The notes under the pieces: model-generated
What the model saw: only the letters and a program-made list of their open reading frames with translations
What the model was told of the DNA's origin: nothing
Databases searched by the model: none
Part shown: positions 58,083 through 64,000 of the stretch, in pieces
Layout of the letters: each line of letters opens with the position of its first letter
How positions within the stretch are numbered: the stretch's first letter is position 1
Assembly (NCBI RefSeq): GCF_003284965.1
Contig: NZ_QMEW01000014.1
Span: 53,693 to 117,692, forward strand
From: Mycolicibacterium sp. GF69
Lineage (GTDB): Bacteria > Actinomycetota > Actinomycetes > Mycobacteriales > Mycobacteriaceae
Direction of reading: 5' to 3'
Length of the DNA stretch: 64,000 nt
Translations under genes and position numbers: made by a program

Positions 58083-58628
58083 TCACAGGCTGCCGCCCGC
58101 GATCCTCGGCGCGCCGCTGTCCCTGGGCGCTGAACTCATTTCGCGCGAGACGAAGTCCTCGAGGTGGAACAGGTTCGCACCGGCCCGGTCGGCGATGCGC
58201 ACCAGCGTCGTCATCTGGGCGACCTCCTCGATCTGCTCGCCGAGGAACCACTGCATGAACTGCTCGCCGAGGTAGTCGCCCTCCTCACGAGCGACGCTGG
58301 TCAGTCTGCTGACCTGCTCGGTGACGGTGCGCTCCTGATCGAGCGCGAGGCCGAGCGCGTCGCGCGGCGTGCCGAAAGTGTTGCGGACCGGGTCCACGCC
58401 CGGGATCTCGACGTCGATGTCGCGATCGAGTAGGTACTGCACCAGCATCATCGCGTGATTGCGCTCTTCGACCGACTGACGGTAGAAGTGCCCCGCCAGC
58501 TGCGGCAGGTCTTCCCCGTCGAAGTAAACGGCGATCGCGAGGTATTGCTGTGCGGCACCGAACTCGTTGCGGATCTGCTCCTGCAGCAGACCGTGAAATT
58601 TGGTGTCGGAAGCTTCAGCCGTAGTCAT
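58083..58628 (-). CDS. bfrB: Ferritin BfrB
   Basis: 181 residues from ATG 58628, like Rv3841. Ferritin helices with ferroxidase ligands: EQIRNEFGAAQQYLAIAVYFD, FYRQSVEERNHAMMLVQYL, EQFMQWFLGEQIEEVAQM. It stores iron as a 24-mer and has no heme-binding Met/Cys. In M. tuberculosis bfrB is activated by IdeR with iron through tandem upstream boxes; iron-box-like sequences lie at 58668-58715. Confidence 0.94.
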   Translation of the reverse strand: MTTAEASDTKFHGLLQEQIRNEFGAAQQYLAIAVYFDGEDLPQLAGHFYRQSVEERNHAMMLVQYLLDRDIDVEIPGVDPVRNTFGTPRDALGLALDQERTVTEQVSRLTSVAREEGDYLGEQFMQWFLGEQIEEVAQMTTLVRIADRAGANLFHLEDFVSREMSSAPRDSGAPRIAGGSL

Positions 58629-58667
58629 GGTCGCGACGATAACGCAGCTCAGACCCTATTGTCAGCG

Positions 58668-58715
58668 AAGGTAGACCTAAGACAGGCCAGCGTGGCCTAA
58701 GTGAGCCCAACCTTT
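58668..58715. promoter_or_regulatory. Candidate IdeR iron boxes upstream of bfrB
   Basis: CTAAGTGAGCCCAACCTTT at 58697-58715 matches the 19-bp IdeR consensus at 12 positions; a poorer AAGGTAGACCTAAG lies at 58668-58681. Two weak boxes upstream fits the activating tandem arrangement of M. tuberculosis bfrB. Weak on sequence alone. Confidence 0.45.
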
Positions 58716-58760
58716 GTGACGGCGCTTACATTCGCGGCAAACCAGTTTGCTGAGCGGTCT

Positions 58761-60005
58761 TCAGGGCTGTGCGTCGAGCACTGCCTGCGGGATCGGCGCA
58801 TCGGTGCGCAGTGCCTCGAACAGCTGGCCCGCCACCTCGTCGTCCCACACCACGACCGAGCCGGAGCCACCGCTGGTGAAGTCACCGATCGGCACCGTGG
58901 CGGTGAGCACTTCTCCGTGCATTGCCCAGCCGAGCCGGGCCAGATTCCAGACGTGGTCGTCCTCGTTGACCGTGACGGTTCGGCTCGCGGCGCGGGCCAT
59001 GGGGTACCAGCGCAACGGGTTGAGCAGCACCGCCGGGCTGGTGGCGCGATGCAGGAGGGCCGACATGAACTCCTGTTGATGACGCATGCGGTCGAGATCC
59101 GCACGCGGTGTGGCCCTGGTCCGGACGAACCCCAGCGCGTTGCGGCCGTCGAGTTCCTGACATCCGGCTGGCAGGTCGATACCGGCCAGCGGGTCGCTGA
59201 TCGGCTCGACGGGGCACATCCGCACGCCACCGACGGCATCGACCAGCGTTGCGAACCCGTCAAAACCGATCTCGGCGTAGTGGTCCAGTCTCAGGCCGGT
59301 GGCCTGCTCGACGGTCTGCGCGAGCAGAGGCGCCCCGCCCATCGTGAAGGCGGCGTTGATCTTGTCGCTGCCGTAGCCGGGGATCGGCACATAGGAGTCA
59401 CGAGGGATGGAGATCATCGTGGTCGGCGTGCCCGAGCCGATACCCGGAACGTGCACCAGCAGGATCGTGTCGGTGCGTCCGTCGCCGAGATCTCCCCCGG
59501 TGGCCAGCTGCGCCTGCTGTTCCGGTGTGAGGTTCTGCCTGCTGTCCGAACCGACCAACAGCCACGTGGTGCCCGACCCCGCGGCGGGACGGTCGGGGTA
59601 GTCGGGCAGGGCAGGGATGCGCTGCAGCGAGGAGTCCATCCAGAGCCCACCGGCCACGACGACGACCACGAGGGCCACCACGATGACCACCAGGGTGGCG
59701 AGCAACCGTCGTCCCCAATTCCTTTTGCGGCGGGGGGCTTTCGGCTTTGGCGGAGCAGGGGCGCGGGCAGATGGCGGGGCTGGAGGGGGCCTGCGCGGTG
59801 GTAGCGGACGTGGTGGGGGTGGGGGTGTCCGGCGTAGCGGGGGCGGAGGTGTGCGGGGCGGAGGTGTGCGGGGCGGCGGCGGCATGCGCTGCACGGGTGC
59901 GGCGGGCGGGCGGTAGTTGGGATCGCGGCGGATCACCTGCGACGGCTCCCGGCGGCCCCGCGGCGGGGGCTCGAACCCGCGGGGCGGCAGCCGGTTGTCG
60001 GTCAC
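58761..60005 (-). CDS. LytR-CpsA-Psr (LCP) family cell-wall ligase
   Basis: 414 residues from ATG 60005. A long Pro/Arg-rich cytoplasmic N-terminus (about 90 residues, PPPP runs), a single membrane helix (RRLLATLVVIVVALVVVVVAGG), then an extracytoplasmic LCP domain (TWLLVGSDSRQNL, TMISIPRDSYVPIPG, DHYAEIGFDGFATLVDAVGG, LGFVRTRATPRADLDRMRHQQ). LCP enzymes attach arabinogalactan or other glycans to peptidoglycan. Near bfrB, as Rv3840 is in M. tuberculosis, where the gene is shorter. Confidence 0.88.
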   Translation of the reverse strand: MTDNRLPPRGFEPPPRGRREPSQVIRRDPNYRPPAAPVQRMPPPPRTPPPRTPPPPLRRTPPPPPRPLPPRRPPPAPPSARAPAPPKPKAPRRKRNWGRRLLATLVVIVVALVVVVVAGGLWMDSSLQRIPALPDYPDRPAAGSGTTWLLVGSDSRQNLTPEQQAQLATGGDLGDGRTDTILLVHVPGIGSGTPTTMISIPRDSYVPIPGYGSDKINAAFTMGGAPLLAQTVEQATGLRLDHYAEIGFDGFATLVDAVGGVRMCPVEPISDPLAGIDLPAGCQELDGRNALGFVRTRATPRADLDRMRHQQEFMSALLHRATSPAVLLNPLRWYPMARAASRTVTVNEDDHVWNLARLGWAMHGEVLTATVPIGDFTSGGSGSVVVWDDEVAGQLFEALRTDAPIPQAVLDAQP

Positions 60006-60036
60006 CTAAAGAAATGTACGTCGCGTCCCGGCCGGA

Positions 60037-60804
60037 TCACCGCAACCAGCCCAGCTGACCTGCGGCCAGTGCGTAGCCGACGAACGCCACGGCGTCGATC
60101 AGCGCATGCGCGACGATCAGTGGCCACAGCCGGCCGGTGCGCAGATAGACGTAGCCGAAGATCAGGCCCATCGCCAGGTTGCCCAGCCCGGCCCCGAAGC
60201 CCTGATAGAGGTGGTAGAGGCCGCGCAGCGCGCTGGTGCCGACGACGGCCGCCACGGGGTTCACCCGCAGCTGCCGAAGCCTGGTGAGCAGGTAGCCGAC
60301 GACGATGACCTCCTCGGCCCAGCCGTTCGCGAACGCCGTCAACAGCAGGACCGGTATCCGCCACCAGGTGTCGTACAACTCGGCGGGTTGAACGTCGGCG
60401 TTCATGCCGAGGATGCGCGCGACCTGATACAGCGCCAGCCCGGGCAACCCGATCAGCGCGGCAAGGCCGAGCCCGCCGAGCACGTCGGACCGCCATCGAG
60501 GCCGGCCCAGCCCGATTGACTTGAGAGCAATACCACTGCGCCACAACAGGTATACGGCGAGCGCGCCCCACGCCGAGAGTTGAAACACCCAGACGAGGTT
60601 CAGTCCGAGGTCGATGAGATCGAACGGTGAGCGGCGTGGATTGAGCGCCACGACCTGACCGGAAAGACCGAGCAGCACCGATTCGATCAGGCTCAGCAGC
60701 GCGCTGTAAGCGGACAGGCCGAACGTCACCGCCAGCATGACGGCGATCTCGATACGCAGCGCTCGTCGTCGCGGGCCGGTCAGCTCGTCGGGGGTGCCGG
60801 TCAC
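60037..60804 (-). CDS. CPBP-family (CAAX protease-like) intramembrane protein
   Basis: 255 residues from ATG 60804. Seven or so helices with the CPBP core AFANGWAEEVIVVGYLLTRLRQLRVN. The motif reads EEVIVVG where typical members have EExxxR, so the Arg is absent; a later H-A-L-I-D is kept. A protease may be inactive or use different chemistry. Family members may process membrane proteins or confer bacteriocin immunity; function here is unknown. Confidence 0.83.
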   Translation of the reverse strand: MTGTPDELTGPRRRALRIEIAVMLAVTFGLSAYSALLSLIESVLLGLSGQVVALNPRRSPFDLIDLGLNLVWVFQLSAWGALAVYLLWRSGIALKSIGLGRPRWRSDVLGGLGLAALIGLPGLALYQVARILGMNADVQPAELYDTWWRIPVLLLTAFANGWAEEVIVVGYLLTRLRQLRVNPVAAVVGTSALRGLYHLYQGFGAGLGNLAMGLIFGYVYLRTGRLWPLIVAHALIDAVAFVGYALAAGQLGWLR

Positions 60805-60823
60805 CGCAGCTACGGTAGCGGCG

Positions 60824-61621
60824 TCACAACTTCCGTGCGCGCAGCCCGTTGAGGAATGGGCAACCCATCAGCACCCGGATCGCCTGGCTGAGCCCGGTGA
60901 CGTCGTCGACCGGCTTGGTGAACGGTAGCCGCACGTCGTGATCGCCCTCATCGGTCTCCACCCGCAGCCGTACGCCGTAGCGGTCCAACCCCAGGGGGCG
61001 AACTCTGCCGCGGCGCAACGACATCGGCAGCCGACTGGCCAGCCGGTCGACGACGTCGCGGTGCGCGGTCTCCATGTGCTGCAGCCAGCACGACTCCATC
61101 GCGCAGAACGGGTCCGGCCGTGCTCCGAGAAGCGTGCTCACCCCGACGGATTCGGCACCGGTGGAATCCGCGACGACCACCGAGTCAATCTCCATGCGCA
61201 GAAGCGTGTGACCGCGCTCGCCGTCCGAGGCCGCGGAGTTGACTTGCAGCAGAGCGGGGTTGGGGTCCTCCGACGCGATGAGGTCGAGCAGCGCGGAAAC
61301 TTCGCGCGCGGGTACGTCGTGCAGACGCCCCCGGATCCAGACGAGCGATCGCACCGGTTCACGCAACGGCAGCGGGGCGTAGTCGGTCATCTCCAGCACC
61401 GCCTGCACCCCGTCGGCGCCGGCGCCGATGACCTCGGCGGCCACCGCGCTGTCGATGGGGACAGTGATCGCGAACGAGCCGTCCTCGAGTAGGTGGTGGA
61501 TTGGCGTCTCGGTCGGCTCGGCGCTCTCACAGCCCTCGACCGCGAGCATCGCACCGCCCACTTTGGCGCACGCGCTGCGAATCCGTTCGGCCGTCGTCGG
61601 TGCCGTGACCGTTGTCGCCAT
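60824..61621 (-). CDS. DUF2470 domain protein, iron-regulated (Rv3839-like)
   Basis: 265 residues from ATG 61621. A DUF2470 segment in the C-terminal third (QHMETAHRDVVDRLASRLPMS, GRVRPLGLDRYGVRLRVET) resembles the end of heme-utilisation proteins. Rv3839 is a member of the IdeR regulon in M. tuberculosis. An iron box (15 of 19 matches) lies 17 bases upstream. Probably linked to heme or iron metabolism; the exact activity is unknown. Confidence 0.85.
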   Translation of the reverse strand: MATTVTAPTTAERIRSACAKVGGAMLAVEGCESAEPTETPIHHLLEDGSFAITVPIDSAVAAEVIGAGADGVQAVLEMTDYAPLPLREPVRSLVWIRGRLHDVPAREVSALLDLIASEDPNPALLQVNSAASDGERGHTLLRMEIDSVVVADSTGAESVGVSTLLGARPDPFCAMESCWLQHMETAHRDVVDRLASRLPMSLRRGRVRPLGLDRYGVRLRVETDEGDHDVRLPFTKPVDDVTGLSQAIRVLMGCPFLNGLRARKL

Positions 61622-61637
61622 GCCGCCTCCTCTGAGA

Positions 61638-61656
61638 TAAGGTGAGCCTAACTTAA
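61638..61656. promoter_or_regulatory. IdeR iron box upstream of the Rv3839-like gene
   Basis: TAAGGTGAGCCTAACTTAA agrees with the IdeR consensus TTAGGTTAGGCTAACCTAA at 15 of 19 positions. It lies 17 bases upstream of the DUF2470 ATG, in a position to repress. IdeR regulation of Rv3839 is known in M. tuberculosis. Confidence 0.75.
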
Positions 61657-61741
61657 CTAAGCCGTCCGGATTTCCGCAAGGCCTTCGTGCAGCGGAACGG
61701 CATTACCGCAAGCGCGCTCCGAGTCCCGATACTGTTGAGCC

Positions 61742-62665
61742 GTGCGTATCGCCTATCTCGGACCCCAGGGAACCTTCACCGAGGTGGCACTGCTCAACAT
61801 GTCCGCGGCGGGCATGCTGCCCGGTGGAGCAGCGACCGCCGAGGTGGTTGCGATGCCGTGCGAGAGCACCACCGCGGCGCTGGCCGCGGTCCGCAGCGGT
61901 GACGCCGACTACGCGTGCGTGCCGATCGAGAACTCGATCGAGGGGTCGGTGCTGCCGACCCTGGACGGTTTGGCCACCGGTACGCCGCTGCAGATTTTCG
62001 CCGAGCTGACGCTCGACGTGTCGTTCACGATTGCGGTGCGCAGCGGTACCGAACCCGGCGATGTGAAGACGGTCGCCGCGTTCCCGGTCGCGGCCGCCCA
62101 GGTGCGGCACTGGCTGGCCGAGCATCTGCCGTCGGCGCAGATCGTTCCGGCCAACTCCAACGCCGCGGCCGCCAACGACGTCGCGGAGGGCCACGTCGAC
62201 GCCGGGGTGAGCACCGCTCTGGCCACGAAGCGTTACGGTTTGACGGCGCTGGCCAGCGACATCGTCGACGAACCGAATGCGCGCACCAGGTTCGTGCTGG
62301 TGGGGCCGCCCGCTTCGCCGCCGCAACGCACGGGTGCCGACCGCACCTCGGTCGTGCTGCGACTCGCCAACGTCCCGGGCGCGCTGGTGTCGGCGCTGAC
62401 CGAGCTCGCGGTCCGCGACATCGACCTGACCCGGATCGAATCACGGCCCACCCGAACGGGATTGGGCACCTACATCTTCTTCTTGGACTGCGTCGGCCAT
62501 ATCGACGACGATGCGGTCGCCGAGGCGCTCAAGGCGCTGCACCGTCGTTGTTCGGACGTGCGATTCCTGGGTTCCTGGCCGACCGGGGCGGCTGCAGGTG
62601 CCACGCCTCCCGAACTCGACGAAGCCTCGCGCTGGTTGTCGCGGCTGAGGGAGGGCAAACCGTGA
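61742..62665 (+). CDS. pheA: Prephenate dehydratase PheA
   Basis: 307 residues from GTG 61742. Dehydratase domain (YLGPQGTFTEVALLNM, CVPIENSIEGSVLPTLDGL, TRF motif NARTRFVLVG), then a C-terminal ACT domain for phenylalanine feedback (VVLRLANVPGALVSALTELA, IESRPTRTGLGTYIFFLD). Converts prephenate to phenylpyruvate in phenylalanine synthesis. Stop overlaps the following gene start (GTGA). Confidence 0.96.
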   Translation: MRIAYLGPQGTFTEVALLNMSAAGMLPGGAATAEVVAMPCESTTAALAAVRSGDADYACVPIENSIEGSVLPTLDGLATGTPLQIFAELTLDVSFTIAVRSGTEPGDVKTVAAFPVAAAQVRHWLAEHLPSAQIVPANSNAAAANDVAEGHVDAGVSTALATKRYGLTALASDIVDEPNARTRFVLVGPPASPPQRTGADRTSVVLRLANVPGALVSALTELAVRDIDLTRIESRPTRTGLGTYIFFLDCVGHIDDDAVAEALKALHRRCSDVRFLGSWPTGAAAGATPPELDEASRWLSRLREGKP

Positions 62666-63348
62666 GTGGGCGCCTGGTTCTGGTGCGCCACGGGCAGTCG
62701 CTGGCCAACATCCATCGCCGTCTCGACACCCGACCGCCCGGAGCGGAGTTGACCGACCTCGGCCGCGGTCAGGCGCGCTCCTTCGCCCAGGGCCTGACGG
62801 CGCCGCCGGCGATCCTGGCGCATTCGGTGGCGCATCGGGCGCGCCAGACTGCCGACGAAATCGCCGGTGCATTGCAGTTGCCGCCGATGGAACTCGACGG
62901 CATCCACGAGGTCCAGGTGGGGGATCTGGAGAACCGCAACGACGACGAGGCGATCGCCGCGTTCGAGACCGTCTACCAGCAGTGGCACCAGGGCGATCTC
63001 GACGTGGCGATGCCCAATGGCGAGACCGGTAGCGAGGTATTGGACCGGTATGTGCCGAGCATCACCCAACTCCGCATGCGTCACCTCGACGACGACGCTT
63101 GGCACGGCGACATCGTGGTGGTCAGCCACGGTGCCGCGATTCGCCTGGTGTCGTCGGTGCTGGCCGGCGTCGAGAGCAGCTTCGCCCTCGACCACCACCT
63201 CTCCAACACCGAGGCCGTCGTGCTCGCTCCGATCACCGACGGCCGGTGGAGTTGTGTGCAGTGGGGTTCGATGACGCCGCCGTTCTACCCGGAGCCCGAC
63301 GTTGACCCGGTGGAAGACGCCCTGCAGTCAGCCGACCCGATGGGCTGA
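62662..63348 (+). CDS. Phosphoglycerate mutase/histidine phosphatase family protein (Rv3837c-like)
   Basis: 228 residues from GTG 62662, overlapping pheA by four bases. RHG signature LVLVRHGQSLANIHRRLDTRPPGAELTDLG and second His VVVSHGAAIRLVS. A phosphatase of unknown substrate; true phosphoglycerate mutase activity is unlikely from family knowledge. The pheA pairing is as in M. tuberculosis. Confidence 0.9.
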   Translation: MSGRLVLVRHGQSLANIHRRLDTRPPGAELTDLGRGQARSFAQGLTAPPAILAHSVAHRARQTADEIAGALQLPPMELDGIHEVQVGDLENRNDDEAIAAFETVYQQWHQGDLDVAMPNGETGSEVLDRYVPSITQLRMRHLDDDAWHGDIVVVSHGAAIRLVSSVLAGVESSFALDHHLSNTEAVVLAPITDGRWSCVQWGSMTPPFYPEPDVDPVEDALQSADPMG

Positions 63349-63519
63349 CACCGAGACGGCGCACGCGCAGCCGATCGTCTCGCAGTCGATCACGAACGTG
63401 TGCACCACTTCCGGAGTCACACAGTCCGGTTCCGTGCACTCCGCCCGGTACAGCGTGTGGTGGATAACGGTGCCGTGGCAGTGCTCGAAACCTGCCACGC
63501 AGTCTCGGCACTCGGTCAT
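63328..63519 (-). CDS. Small Cys-rich protein of 63 residues
   Basis: 63 residues from ATG 63519 with eight cysteines and five histidines (ECRDCVAGFEHCHGTVIHH, ECTEPDCVTPEVVHTF, CETIGCACAV), suggesting metal binding, probably zinc. Overlaps the end of the mutase-like gene by 21 bases on the opposite strand. Amino-acid composition and no Arg-rich shadow character support it, though small size lowers confidence. Function unknown. Confidence 0.6.
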   Translation of the reverse strand: MTECRDCVAGFEHCHGTVIHHTLYRAECTEPDCVTPEVVHTFVIDCETIGCACAVSVSAHRVG

Positions 63520-63598
63520 GGCCCCTTGATAGCACCAGTGGCGGACAAAGCGTGGTTGCCGCGCGGATGTCTGCTGCGGTGTATCTGGGGCGGGCGGG

Positions 63599-64000
63599 CT
63601 AACCCCACCCGAGTTCGTGCAGGCGCGCGTCGTCGATGCCGAAGTGGTGGGCGATCTCGTGGATCACGGTGATCGCGACCTCGTCGACGACCTCCTGCTC
63701 ACTGTCACAGACCTCCAAAAGCGACTCCCGGTAGATCGTGATCGTGTCCGGCAGCGAGCCTGCATACCACGAATCGCGTTCGGTCAAGGCGACGCCCTGA
63801 TACAGGCCAAGCAGGTCGGGTTCCTCGTCGTTGCGGTCCTCGACCAGCACGACGACGTTGTCCAGCGCGTCGGCGAGCTTCGGCGGTATCAGATCGAGCG
63901 CCTCGGCGACGAGGTCGTCAAACCGTTGCGGGCTCATCCGCACGGCCACGGGGCTACGGTCCCGGCGGCGGAGGCGGTGCGGGCGCGGGGGCCGTAGCCC
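63599..64000 (-). CDS. Metallopeptidase of the DUF1025/zincin family (Rv3836-like), start may lie beyond window
   Basis: The domain begins near MSPQRFDDLVAEALDLIPP and ends with AITVIHEIAHHFGIDDARLHELGWG, with zinc motif HEIAHH plus a distal H. The family is minimal zincin (MTPase-like) of unknown substrate. A GTG at 63949 gives 116 residues, but the frame remains open to the window edge with basic residues (RPHRLRRRDRSPVAVRM) resembling the longer Rv3836 protein. Start is therefore undecided. Confidence 0.82.
   Translation of the reverse strand, partial: GLRPPRPHRLRRRDRSPVAVRMSPQRFDDLVAEALDLIPPKLADALDNVVVLVEDRNDEEPDLLGLYQGVALTERDSWYAGSLPDTITIYRESLLEVCDSEQEVVDEVAITVIHEIAHHFGIDDARLHELGWG

Overview
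The window is high-GC, densely packed DNA from a rapidly growing mycobacterium (Mycolicibacterium-like). The evidence is gene content and order. Many genes are recognisable counterparts of Mycobacterium tuberculosis genes: Rv0181c-Rv0185, the ESX-1 genes espL/espB/eccE1/mycP1, Rv0135c-Rv0143c, and a long run equivalent to Rv3859c-Rv3836 (gltB, gltD, ethA/ethR, rraA, hns, espR, glpQ1, bfrB, pheA). GTG/TTG starts and 1-8 bp start/stop overlaps are frequent. Orthology statements rest on recognition of the protein sequences from memory; no database search was run. No IS element, prophage, CRISPR array, tRNA or rRNA was recognised.

Layout. 1-5.7 kb: partial pirin, an AdhB-type alcohol dehydrogenase behind a KstR-like operator, sigma factor SigG, monoacylglycerol lipase, a lipoprotein alpha/beta hydrolase lacking its nucleophile, and the Rv0184/Rv0185 pair. 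5.7-10.4 kb: an ESX-1 fragment mycP1-eccE1-espB-espL, with the espB C-terminus broken across three frames. 11.0-15.5 kb: an apparently undescribed operon (GT4 glycosyltransferase, methyltransferase, terpene-cyclase-like barrel protein) plus a convergent methyltransferase and a TetR gene, linked by a shared palindromic operator. 15.5-25.7 kb: TetR plus two tandem CYP138-type P450s, msrA, a KstR-box operon, several methyltransferase/hydratase/repair genes and dps. 25.7-30.0 kb: ClC channel, thioesterase and a CopB-type copper ATPase under a metal-type operator. 30.0-36.9 kb: gltB-gltD with a 0.4 kb leader and a 46-codon small gene.

36.9-44.8 kb: F420-type oxidoreductase, K+/H+ antiporter with a TrkA protein, PHP-domain protein, DinB3 polymerase with a LexA box at its start, and ethR/ethA with the EthR operator. 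44.8-52.4 kb: rraA-merR, hns-like gene, a copper cluster (ycnI-copC-copD), an ImmA protease/membrane protein pair, and espR. 52.4-58.7 kb: a GDT1-type Mn exporter preceded by what looks like a yybP-ykoY manganese riboswitch, a divergent sodX/sodN pair encoding a nickel superoxide dismutase where M. tuberculosis has sodA, a DnaA-box cluster, glpQ1 and bfrB. 58.7-64 kb: LCP-family ligase, CPBP protein, an IdeR-box DUF2470 gene, pheA, a phosphoglycerate-mutase-like gene and an Rv3836-like metalloprotease running off the window.

Themes. Metal homeostasis recurs (copper export and copper-binding proteins, manganese, nickel SOD, iron storage with iron boxes), as do redox defence (msrA, dps, SOD, bfrB), ESX-1 (structural genes plus espR) and small-ligand regulation by TetR/MerR/KstR/LexA/IdeR-type sites. 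Sequence peculiarities worth following are the divergent nickel SOD, the Mn riboswitch, the shared-operator glycosyl operon, and two tandem repeats that duplicate the stop codons of their genes.
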